Source: an uncultured Ruminococcus sp.
GTDB lineage: Bacteria; Bacillota; Clostridia; Oscillospirales; Ruminococcaceae
DNA: 9,958 bases
Assembly (NCBI GenBank): GCA_946404705.1
Contig: CAMJES010000053.1
Coordinates: 1 to 9,958 of the forward strand
Direction of reading: 5' to 3'
Shown: positions 1-6,397 of the stretch, one piece after another
How the letters are laid out: every line of letters starts with the position of its first letter
Position numbering within the stretch: position 1 is the first letter of the stretch
Notes under the pieces: model-generated
Databases searched by the model: none
Told to the model about the DNA's origin: nothing
What the model saw: only the letters and a program-made list of their open reading frames with translations
Translations under genes and position numbers: made by a program

Positions 1-119
1 GGGAAAACACAATTGTCGTTTCCCGTGCATAGCTTTTAATACGATGTCGGGTCAAAACGCTCGGCGCTTCGCTTCTCGCGTTTTATCCCCGAGGAGAGTT
101 TGTTTCAGGAAAATAGAAT

Positions 120-195
120 AAGCGCAATTCAATTTTTAAGGTTCAACGAGTTTTGATGTTCATTTTCCGTTTTAGCCTTTGATTGAATTGCGCTT
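120..195. repeat. long-arm inverted repeat (15-bp arms, 46-nt loop)
   Basis: AAGCGCAATTCAATT (120-134) is the reverse complement of the segment at 181-195, with one G:T pair at the base of the loop. The plus-strand right arm runs into TTTTTTA, as a rho-independent terminator would, but the 46-nt loop is much longer than usual. Alternatives are the terminal inverted repeats of a tiny 76-bp mobile-type element, or a small structured RNA. No flanking target duplication was seen. Confidence 0.5.
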
Positions 196-250
196 TTTTA
201 GCTGTTAGTTGTTGTGCTATTGCTGCAAATGTTGCGCTAAAGTTTAGGGT

Positions 251-353
251 GTTTCGCTTCTGCGGAAGCGACAAGGTGGCGCTGCCCCCTTGACCCCTGC
301 CACCTTTGAAAAGGTGGACGAAACTTTTTGTCCGCTTCGCGGTTTTAACGGCA
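251..353. repeat. interspersed palindromic intergenic element, copy 1
   Basis: The element is built from consecutive small hairpins. TCGCTTC/GAAGCGA (254-260/265-271) is followed by CCACCTT/AAGGTGG (300-306/311-317), then GGACGAAA/TTTTGTCC (316-323/326-333), then the self-complementary block CCGCTTCGCGG (332-342). The 17 bases at 330-346 are identical to 9308-9324, and the reverse complement of about 316-353 matches 9276-9312 almost base for base. Two copies in 10 kb, both intergenic, fit a genome-wide palindromic repeat family of the kind common in gut Firmicutes. Family membership is inference. Confidence 0.6.
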
Positions 354-527
354 AATGTTTGCGTTACAATAATTACGCATTTGGTGAACTTCACATCAAT
401 ATATTATACAGTTAGTTATATTCACGCAAACTAAACCAAAAGTAAAGGTTACAATACATTTACAATTTTGAAACCGCTTTCGGAAAAGGAAGAGGCAAAA
501 TGTCGGGAAATGGCTTAAAACCTTGGC

Positions 528-563
528 AAAACGGCTGTTTTCCATTTTGTAAACCGTTTTTTT
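528..563 (+). terminator. possible rho-independent terminator upstream of the operon promoter
   Basis: AAAACGG (528-534) can pair with CCGTTTT (554-560) across a 19-nt loop, and the right arm continues as seven T residues (557-563). A competing shorter hairpin, AAAAC/GTTTT (528-532/537-541), sits inside. Its position just before the -35 box fits insulation of the operon from upstream transcription. The stem is short and only moderately stable. Confidence 0.35.
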
Positions 564-580
564 CGGCAAAAATATGTTTA

Positions 581-609
581 TTGACTTTTTCCGAAAAATA
601 TAGTATAAT
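581..609 (+). promoter_or_regulatory. sigma-A type promoter of the CNNM/transglutaminase operon
   Basis: A -35 box TTGACT (581-586) and a perfect -10 box TATAAT (604-609) are separated by exactly 17 bp, the vegetative-sigma optimum. Transcription would start near 616. It is the best promoter seen ahead of the six plus-strand genes, and no equally good one was noticed between them. Confidence 0.8.
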
Positions 610-615
610 TTCTTT

Positions 616-759
616 AGCATCCGTCCTTGTCGGATAGGAGATTTTTGCCGTTTGGCGGCGGTTCCTTTCTCGGCGGACGGAATTCCGGATACGGTCGGTC
701 GGAGCAGGTATGCTTTCGCCGACTTAACAAGCATTTTTTCTCAGGAAAGGAAGTCGGTT
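616..759 (+). promoter_or_regulatory. structured 5' leader of the operon
   Basis: About 140 nt separate the expected transcription start from the chosen ATG. ATCCG/CGGAT (619-623/631-635) forms a small hairpin just before AGGAG (636-640). A longer stem pairs 693-706 with 711-724, with outer GTCGG/CCGAC, inner AGCA/TGCT, a GGTA loop and an internal mismatch. It ends 19 nt before the working ribosome binding site. TCCGTCC (620-626) could instead pair with GGACGGA (674-680), so alternative folds are possible. I do not recognise a known riboswitch family here. Confidence 0.4.
743..750 (+). promoter_or_regulatory. ribosome binding site deciding the start of the CNNM/CBS gene
   Basis: AGGAAAGG lies 9 nt before the ATG at 760. 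The frame stays open upstream to a TTG at 652 that is itself preceded by AGGAG (636-640) at 11 nt. The downstream ATG is preferred because it places the first membrane segment near the N-terminus, as in the family. Confidence 0.65.
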
Positions 760-2121
760 ATGGATTCTGACGGGTTTGCGGGGAGTATTATTATCCTTGC
801 GCTGCTGATTTTTGTTAAAACTTTTCTCGCGGTCTGCGAGGCGGCGGTCATTGAGGTCGCTGATTCGCGAATCAAAACATTCGAAAACGGTAACACGGCT
901 CAAAAGCGGCTGTTTTCTTTGATGAAAGATCCCGTTAAGCTTACTCAGACGCTGGCGGTCGGCAGGAATTCTTTGTCGCCCGTTATATGCGTTGTTTCGG
1001 CTGCGGCTTTCGGCGGCGCTCTTGCAAAAGCGATCTCAAACGTGCTTTTTTATCCGTATGCGGTTTCGTATGTTCTGTCGGCGGCGGTCATTCTGCTTAT
1101 TGACGCGGCGGTGATCCTTGCGGTATGCTGCGGTCTGCCGAGGCGCATTGTGAAGAAGAAAACTGCGGAGGATATTGCGCTTCGCTATTCGGCGGCGATC
1201 AAATTCTTTGCGGTGATACTGACGCCGCTCTCTTCCGTTTCTGCGGCAATTATCCGTGCTGTAAGCGGAGCTTCGGAGGGCGCTGAGGAAGTCACCGAGG
1301 AAGAGATACTTATGATGGTCGACGCAGGAAACGTTGAAGAGTCGCAGAGGGAAATGATAAGCAACGTTTTCGGTTTTGACGACAAGAACGTTTCCGATGT
1401 TATGACGCACAGGACTGACATTGTTGCTGTTGAAACAACGGCAGGCATTTCCGAGATAGTCAATGCTTCGATAAGCAGCGGTTTTTCGAGAATACCTGTT
1501 TACGAGGACAGCATTGACCATATTGCAGGCGTTATAAGCGTTAAGGATCTGCTTTGCATGATAGGTTCGGACGCTGCGCAAAGCACGTTGGCAAAGGATC
1601 TTATGAGGGATGTTTTTTACGTTCCCGAGGCTATGCACTGCAGCGAGCTTTTCAAGCATTTCTCGCAGAAAAAGATAGTTATGGCTATCGTTGTTGACGA
1701 ATACGGCGGAACTGCCGGCATCGTTACAATGGAGGATCTTGTCGAAACCATTGTCGGCGATATCAGGGACGAATACGACAATGAGGAAGAGGACATCAAG
1801 CAGATATCCGATGACACCTACACCATCAGCGGAAACGCTTCGCCCGAGGATATCTTTGACACGCTCGGTCTTACGCTTCCCGAGGACAGCGATTCCGACA
1901 CGATGAGCGGTTTTGTCATAAGCCTGCTCGGACATATTCCCGAGGAAAACGAACACGCTTCTGTCAGATACGGAAATGTGCTTTTTACCGTTCTTGTTAC
2001 AGAGGATATGTGGATATCAAAGCTTAAAGCGGAAATAATTCATGACGAAAACTCCGTGGGAGAAGATCATGATGATGAAAATAATAACGAAAAGGAGAAG
2101 ATCAATGAAGATGAACACTAA
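760..2121 (+). CDS. CNNM/CorC (HlyC-type) membrane protein with CBS pair
   Basis: This is a 453-residue integral membrane protein of the hemolysin C / CorC / CNNM group, whose characterised members are linked to Mg2+ (and Co2+) transport. Visible order: hydrophobic membrane region (DUF21/CNNM) at about 6-165 with segments near 6-30, 72-90, 100-125 and 145-165; the family hallmark helix around VTEEEILMMVDAG (178-190) and ESQREMI (194-200); CBS 1 at about 212-268 with SRIPVYED; CBS 2 at about 281-336 with VDEYGGTAGIVTMEDLVE; then a CorC_HlyC-type C-terminal domain at about 350-425. The residues usually reading ASE in the first helix read VCE (25-27). A strongly acidic, Asn-rich tail (about 428-453) follows the last domain and is encoded where the next gene's ribosome binding site lies. 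The gene overlaps Tgl1 by 17 nt, so it heads the operon. The ion transported cannot be assigned. Confidence 0.9.
   Translation: MDSDGFAGSIIILALLIFVKTFLAVCEAAVIEVADSRIKTFENGNTAQKRLFSLMKDPVKLTQTLAVGRNSLSPVICVVSAAAFGGALAKAISNVLFYPYAVSYVLSAAVILLIDAAVILAVCCGLPRRIVKKKTAEDIALRYSAAIKFFAVILTPLSSVSAAIIRAVSGASEGAEEVTEEEILMMVDAGNVEESQREMISNVFGFDDKNVSDVMTHRTDIVAVETTAGISEIVNASISSGFSRIPVYEDSIDHIAGVISVKDLLCMIGSDAAQSTLAKDLMRDVFYVPEAMHCSELFKHFSQKKIVMAIVVDEYGGTAGIVTMEDLVETIVGDIRDEYDNEEEDIKQISDDTYTISGNASPEDIFDTLGLTLPEDSDSDTMSGFVISLLGHIPEENEHASVRYGNVLFTVLVTEDMWISKLKAEIIHDENSVGEDHDDENNNEKEKINEDEH
2092..2097 (+). promoter_or_regulatory. ribosome binding site of Tgl1, inside the CNNM gene
   Basis: AAGGAG sits 7 nt before the ATG at 2105 and lies within the last codons of the CNNM gene. 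It selects 2105 over an in-frame codon at 2042, which would add 21 residues in front of the signal peptide, and over the ATG at 2111. The overlap suggests translational coupling. Confidence 0.8.
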
Positions 2122-3751
2122 GAAAACGATAAGTGCGGTGCTGGCTCTTATTATGTCTGCGGCAGTTCTGACGACGGGCTGCGGCAAGGCTGAGGATAAC
2201 TCTGCCGATACTTCGCTTGTCACATCCTTTACCGAGTTTTCGGCAGAGGAAACATTTATAAGCGGCGACTTTACAAAGGCTGAGCTTGAAGCGTCCAAGA
2301 CTTGGAACGAAACTCAGATAAATGAAACAATGTACACCACTCAGGCCTGCTATTCCCGTACTGTTCCGCAGGCGGGCGCAGAAACCGTTTCAAAATACAC
2401 AAAGGGTACAAAGGTAACGGTCGTTGCTGCTACCGATACGGGCTATTACAAGCTCAAGGACGGTTCGTTCATCCATTCCAGCTTCCTCAGCGACACCAAG
2501 CCGGGTACTGTTACTACGACAGACGAGGATTATGAGGAGATCTTTGACGACGAAGAGCCTGCAGAAACAACCAAGAAGTCTTCCACTACTACCAAGAAAG
2601 CTTCCACTACCACAAAGAAGTCTTCCACAACTACTTCCAACAAGACAACTACCAAGAAGACGACTACTGCAACAACAAAGTCAAGCTCCTCTTCTTCAAG
2701 TTCGGTAACATACAATGTTGACTACAAGACAAAGTATGTTTACAAGCAGCTTCCGACAGCAGAAAAGAAGCTTTACAGCAACATTGTTGAAGCGGCAAAG
2801 AAATTTAATTCAAAGGTAGCTGTTCCCGATGGCCTCACAATAAATCAGGTCACAAAGACTTATGTAAATGTTATCAATCAGGAGCCACAGCTTTTCTGGC
2901 TCCCCCGTGCGATCCCTGCAAATATCAACGGCGTTATGAATATCAAATACGTTTATACCGAAGCCGAGGTCGCAGAGATCCAGCCGAAGCTTGACAAGAA
3001 CGTAAAGACCATTATGAACGCTGTGAACCAGTACAAGTCTACTGTAAACAAGATCAAGGTCATCTATGACTGGGTAATTTTGAACAATAATTTCAGCACA
3101 TCCAACAGCGAGGACACCTGTTCCGTTAGAAACGGTCTTGCAAAGGGTGCGGATCTTCAATGCGCAGGTTATGCAAGAACAATGCAGTATCTTTTCGATA
3201 TTGCAGGCATTGACAGCGTTGTTATCATCGGCAAGAACCCCGAGGGAACTACTCACGCTTGGAACAAGGTTTACTGCGATAACAGCTACTACAACATAGA
3301 CGCAACTTGGGGCGATCCTATGAACAAGCCCAGCGAAGACTACATAAGATACAACTACTTCCTTGTTCCCGATTCATGGATAAAGAACGATCACTTGAAT
3401 CCCAACACATTCTTCAAGAGCAACGGTTCGACCATAAAGCTTTTTGACGAGCCTGTATGCACAAAGACCAGCGCAAACTACTACAAGGTATTTAAAAAGG
3501 AATTCAGCTCCTATAAGGACGCTATGGCAGGAATGAAGGCTGAGATCGACTCCGCTGTAAAGGCAGGACGCATTGCAATGACTATCCGTGTTACCGACAA
3601 GGATATTTGGGATAAGATGAATTCGAAGGACGCTTTCCGTGAGCTTCAGAACTATGCAAAGTCAAAGAGTTCGAAGGTAAAGAAGCTCAGCCAGCTTACC
3701 AAAAACAATGACGGCATACTTGTAATCCAATATGATATAACATATAATTAA
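2105..3751 (+). CDS. Tgl1: SH3b and transglutaminase-like lipoprotein
   Basis: This is a 548-residue secreted lipoprotein. A Lys-rich N-terminus and hydrophobic core end in TTGC, making Cys26 the predicted lipidated residue. An acidic spacer is followed by an SH3-like (SH3b) module at about 74-130 (YTKGTKVTVVAATDTGYYKL, then FIHSSFLS), a type that often binds cell wall. A Thr/Lys/Ser linker (about 137-200) contains three heptad repeats and a run of eight Ser. The paralogue-shared N-region (about 208-317) contains INQEPQLFWL. The transglutaminase-like core has a full triad: Cys353 in LQCAGYA, His384 in GTTHAWN, Asp399 in YYNIDATW. The shared C-terminal region is about 457-548. The family includes peptidases, amidases and cross-linkers, and the reaction here is unknown. 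It is the only paralogue with an SH3b domain, and its Lys codons look strongly AAG-biased, which may reflect higher expression. Confidence 0.88.
   Translation: MKMNTKKTISAVLALIMSAAVLTTGCGKAEDNSADTSLVTSFTEFSAEETFISGDFTKAELEASKTWNETQINETMYTTQACYSRTVPQAGAETVSKYTKGTKVTVVAATDTGYYKLKDGSFIHSSFLSDTKPGTVTTTDEDYEEIFDDEEPAETTKKSSTTTKKASTTTKKSSTTTSNKTTTKKTTTATTKSSSSSSSSVTYNVDYKTKYVYKQLPTAEKKLYSNIVEAAKKFNSKVAVPDGLTINQVTKTYVNVINQEPQLFWLPRAIPANINGVMNIKYVYTEAEVAEIQPKLDKNVKTIMNAVNQYKSTVNKIKVIYDWVILNNNFSTSNSEDTCSVRNGLAKGADLQCAGYARTMQYLFDIAGIDSVVIIGKNPEGTTHAWNKVYCDNSYYNIDATWGDPMNKPSEDYIRYNYFLVPDSWIKNDHLNPNTFFKSNGSTIKLFDEPVCTKTSANYYKVFKKEFSSYKDAMAGMKAEIDSAVKAGRIAMTIRVTDKDIWDKMNSKDAFRELQNYAKSKSSKVKKLSQLTKNNDGILVIQYDITYN
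2573..2635 (+). repeat. three in-frame 21-nt tandem repeats (KKSSTTT linker)
   Basis: Units at 2573-2593, 2594-2614 and 2615-2635 encode KKSSTTT, KKASTTT and KKSSTTT (residues 157-177 of Tgl1). Each starts AAGAA and the units differ mainly at third positions. They form the core of a low-complexity, positively charged linker between the SH3b module and the catalytic half. Such repeats can change copy number by slippage or recombination. Confidence 0.8.
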
Positions 3752-3772
3752 TGGGGTTTCTCCCAAAACCGA

Positions 3773-3811
3773 TTTACGGGCGGAAGTTTCTTTTCTGCCC
3801 GTAAAGATTTT
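3773..3811 (+). terminator. intra-operon stem-loop between Tgl1 and Tgl2 (attenuator-like)
   Basis: TTTACGGGC (3773-3781) pairs perfectly with GCCCGTAAA (3797-3805). The stem extends inward by five pairs (two wobble) to a TTTCT loop. Only a broken T tract, GATTTTAG, follows, so it is a weak terminator at best. It may partly terminate transcription after Tgl1 or protect the 3' end of a processed CNNM-Tgl1 message. Confidence 0.55.
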
Positions 3812-3839
3812 AGATGAAAAAAGAAAGGATATCAGAATC

Positions 3840-5219
3840 ATGAAAAAGAAAAATCTGAAAGTGATCTCCGCCGTTCTGGCTATGATCACAGCCTTGACAA
3901 TGGTTGCTTCGGGCTGCGGAAACAACGCGGAGGATCAGGAAGAGTTCGTTACCAACGTTATAACTCAGGCAGGAGAGGAAACCGAAGCTCAGAATACGAC
4001 TTCAACCGCTGCACAGAACGAAGAGCCTATTACCGAAACTATTCGCGATGAAAACGGAAACGTTGTTACCGACGCTGCCGGAGAGCCTGTCACACAGCAG
4101 GTCGTTACTGCTGCACCGGACGATCAGGGCGGCGAGAACATCTTTGAGAGCATGACTACAAAGCCTGCTCCTGTTGTTGATACATCGGTCGATAGCAGCA
4201 CAAGATATGTTTACAACACGCTGACCGATGACGAAAAGGCTCTTTATGACGCTATTGTCGGCGCGGCTTCCAATATGTCCACAAGAATTTTCGGCACACA
4301 AAATCTCAGCAGCTCAGAATGGACAAAGGTTTTCGGTATTGTTTACAATCAGGAACCCCAGCTTTTCTGGCTCAACAGCAAATCTGTCGTAGGCAGACTT
4401 TATTATAACGAGATCGATACTGACAAGATCAATTCAATGCAGAAAGAGATAGACGCAACAGTAAACACAATTCTTAAAGAAGCAAACAGCAAGTCATCGA
4501 CTTTCGACAAGCTTCTTGTTTTCCACGATTATCTTGTGCTTAACTCCACTTTTGAAAAGAGCGATGAGGCAGGCAACTATAACCAGACTATCTACAACGC
4601 TTTCTCGGGCGGCACTTCAAAGCAGGGCAATATCCAATGCGCAGGTTATGCAAAGGCTATGCAGTATCTTTGCGACAAGGCAGGTATTGACTGCATGGTC
4701 ATCACAGGAACAAACGAAAAGGGTACAACTCATGCATGGAACAAGGTAAAGGTCGAAGGCGAATGGTATAACCTTGACGCCACATGGGACGATCCTATCC
4801 TCAGCACTCCTATCACAAACTATCTGCGTTACAACTACTTCCTTGTTCCCGATTCGTGGATCAATGAAAAAACACACTTCAATATCAATACGGTTAAGCT
4901 TAGCAACGGCGAAAAGGTCAAGTATTATGATCCCCCGAAAGCTTCTTCGGACGCTCAGAACTATTTTGTAAAGAACGGTTTTGTTTACAATGACCACGAT
5001 TCCGCAGACAAGGCGCTTAAAGCAGAGCTTGACAAGGCTGTTTCCGAAGGAAAGGTCGTTGCACATATCATGGTAGGCTCGGACTCGCTCTATAACGAGA
5101 TCAAGGGCGAACTCAAGGACTATCAGGAATACATAAAGGGCAAGAATTCCAAGGTCACAAAGCTTACGGAAAGCTGCAATCCCAGTATGCGTCTTATCCA
5201 AGTTAAAATTGTATATTGA
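3840..5219 (+). CDS. Tgl2: transglutaminase-like lipoprotein
   Basis: This is a 459-residue lipoprotein with signal peptide ending VASGC (Cys26). A ribosome binding site AAAGGA (3824-3829) lies 10 nt before the ATG. A Glu/Gln/Thr-rich spacer (27-118) contains RDENGNVVTDAAGEPVT, a short linker repeat pattern, and no SH3b module. The shared N-region (about 121-225) has VYNQEPQLFWL. The core triad is Cys267 in IQCAGYA, His298 in GTTHAWN and Asp313 in WYNLDATWDDP. The shared C-region is about 373-459. It is the closest relative of Tgl1: 32 bases at 4831-4862 match 3351-3382 with one difference, and the catalytic-Cys segment (4635-4653 versus 3158-3176) is identical. A recent duplication, or gene conversion between the two, is likely. 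It has a second Cys (278) eleven residues after the catalytic one, where Tgl1 has Phe. Confidence 0.88.
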   Translation: MKKKNLKVISAVLAMITALTMVASGCGNNAEDQEEFVTNVITQAGEETEAQNTTSTAAQNEEPITETIRDENGNVVTDAAGEPVTQQVVTAAPDDQGGENIFESMTTKPAPVVDTSVDSSTRYVYNTLTDDEKALYDAIVGAASNMSTRIFGTQNLSSSEWTKVFGIVYNQEPQLFWLNSKSVVGRLYYNEIDTDKINSMQKEIDATVNTILKEANSKSSTFDKLLVFHDYLVLNSTFEKSDEAGNYNQTIYNAFSGGTSKQGNIQCAGYAKAMQYLCDKAGIDCMVITGTNEKGTTHAWNKVKVEGEWYNLDATWDDPILSTPITNYLRYNYFLVPDSWINEKTHFNINTVKLSNGEKVKYYDPPKASSDAQNYFVKNGFVYNDHDSADKALKAELDKAVSEGKVVAHIMVGSDSLYNEIKGELKDYQEYIKGKNSKVTKLTESCNPSMRLIQVKIVY

Positions 5220-5225
5220 TCTGCG

Positions 5226-6362
5226 ATGAAGAACAGATTTTTTTCGGCTTTTGCACTTGCGGCGGCAGTTTTGATGCTGCTGCCGTCCTGCAGCGCCGTT
5301 GACGAGAGCGTTTATGTTCCGAAAGACAGTCAGAGTGACTTTGCGGCTTCGGAACAGCTCGATTATGTCTTTTATACCCTTAATAATAAGGAAAAGGAAA
5401 CCTACTCCGATATGATCGGGGCGGTCAACCGCCGTGAGAATGAATTCCCGTTCCCCGAGGGCTTCGGGAGCGATGAGATGCGCAAGCTTTTCACGCTTCT
5501 TTATACGCAGCAGGAGCGCATTTTCTGGCTTGACAGCAGGTTTTACTGCGATGAAGAACAGCGCAGCCTTTATTTCATGTACCGCTATGACGAAGAACGG
5601 ACTGACAGTATGCGTGTTGCGCTCGACCTTGAAGTCGGCAGGATAATTGCAGGCTTTGAGCAGGGAGCAGGTGACTATGAAAAGCTGCTTGCGATGCATG
5701 ACGCAGTTGTGCTTTCCTGCAATTTTTCCAAGGAAGGTGAGTATGCTTCAACTGCTTACGGAGCGCTTGTTGACGGCTCGGCGATGTGCGAGGGATATGC
5801 ATTTGCGTTTTCCTATCTCTGCACAGCGGCAGGCATAGAAAACTATGTTGTCAGCGGAACAAACGCCGAGGGCGAGGCTCATCTCTGGAACAAGGTCGTT
5901 TGTGACGGAGAATGGTTCAATGTTGACTGCACATGGGACGATCCTATCCTTAAAAATAAAAACGAAAAGTATCTGCGGCATGATTATTTTCTTGTTTCGG
6001 ACGAAGAGATAAACGGGGTGACCCATTTCCCCGATACAAGCTTTCTTCCTTCGGTACCCTGCACCGACAGAAATGGAAATTATTTTATCAGAAGCGGACT
6101 TTATTTTGATAATGCTGCGGACGGACTTGAACGTCTTTCCTCTTCGATAAAAGCTGCTGCTGTCAGCAAAAGCGGCGAGGCGGAGATACGCTTTGCGAAT
6201 GAAGAGGCTTTCAATGAGGCGTCTGCATACCTTTTCGACGAACAGGGTTTGAAAGAGATCATCGAGGAACTCAACGCAAATGATGGGCTGAAGATAAGTT
6301 CGGCTCATCATACCGCTAACAGCAGCCTTTATGTGATCCATATCTCACTTATTTTTGAATAG
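5226..6362 (+). CDS. Tgl3: short transglutaminase-like lipoprotein
   Basis: At 378 residues it is the shortest paralogue, because its spacer after the lipobox (LPSC, Cys22) is only about 22 residues. The shared N-region (about 45-150) keeps IFWLDSRF. The core triad is Cys188 in AMCEGYA, His219 in EAHLWNK and Asp234 in WFNVDCTWDDP. The shared C-region is about 285-378 and ends in the common hydrophobic strand. Motifs are intermediate between the Tgl1/2 and Tgl4/5 types: WDDP as in Tgl2, CEGYA as in Tgl5. It starts 6 nt after the Tgl2 stop and no Shine-Dalgarno is visible in front of its ATG. Translation therefore probably depends on ribosomes that have just finished Tgl2. Proline at lipobox position -2 is somewhat unusual, though the signal peptide otherwise looks normal. 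Confidence 0.87.
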   Translation: MKNRFFSAFALAAAVLMLLPSCSAVDESVYVPKDSQSDFAASEQLDYVFYTLNNKEKETYSDMIGAVNRRENEFPFPEGFGSDEMRKLFTLLYTQQERIFWLDSRFYCDEEQRSLYFMYRYDEERTDSMRVALDLEVGRIIAGFEQGAGDYEKLLAMHDAVVLSCNFSKEGEYASTAYGALVDGSAMCEGYAFAFSYLCTAAGIENYVVSGTNAEGEAHLWNKVVCDGEWFNVDCTWDDPILKNKNEKYLRHDYFLVSDEEINGVTHFPDTSFLPSVPCTDRNGNYFIRSGLYFDNAADGLERLSSSIKAAAVSKSGEAEIRFANEEAFNEASAYLFDEQGLKEIIEELNANDGLKISSAHHTANSSLYVIHISLIFE

Positions 6363-6397
6363 CGTCTTATGTCAATTTTGGAAGGATTGTAATTTTG

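Larger units (their letters stand above)
1..580. other. gene-free, palindrome-rich upstream intergenic region
   Basis: No convincing gene lies here. The stretch is a series of inverted repeats. GGGAAA (1-6) faces TTTCCC (19-24) around ACAATTGT. TCGGG (47-51) with AAAACGC (54-60) faces GCGTTTT (78-84) with CCCGA (88-92), giving a nested hairpin. The larger 120-195 and 251-353 elements are listed separately. Positions 361-520 are AT-rich without a clear motif, apart from a weak dyad near 380-400. Short minus-strand open frames cross the region, but they translate the palindromes and lack good ribosome binding sites. The 1-100 hairpins could be the 3' end or terminator of a gene lying before the window; this is inference only. 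Confidence 0.6.

Noticed and set aside
143..394. 83-codon minus-strand open frame
   Set aside because: It translates the palindromic repeat at 251-353 and the inverted repeat arm. It has no credible ribosome binding site and a low-complexity basic product.
396..734. 112-codon minus-strand open frame
   Set aside because: It runs antisense across the consensus promoter and leader and into the start of the plus-strand frame, and shows no family features.
652..759. 36-residue N-terminal extension of the CNNM gene from TTG at 652
   Set aside because: The extension is not hydrophobic or family-like, and the ATG at 760 has a good binding site directly before the first membrane helix. AGGAG at 636-640 keeps the longer form possible.
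616..759. known riboswitch (Mg2+, Mn2+ or T-box type) in the operon leader
   Set aside because: I could not find the conserved core motifs of these families by eye; only generic hairpins are supported.
2573..2635. tandem units considered as a CRISPR-like or regulatory array
   Set aside because: The 21-nt units are in frame, have no spacers and encode a protein linker. No CRISPR array is present in the window.
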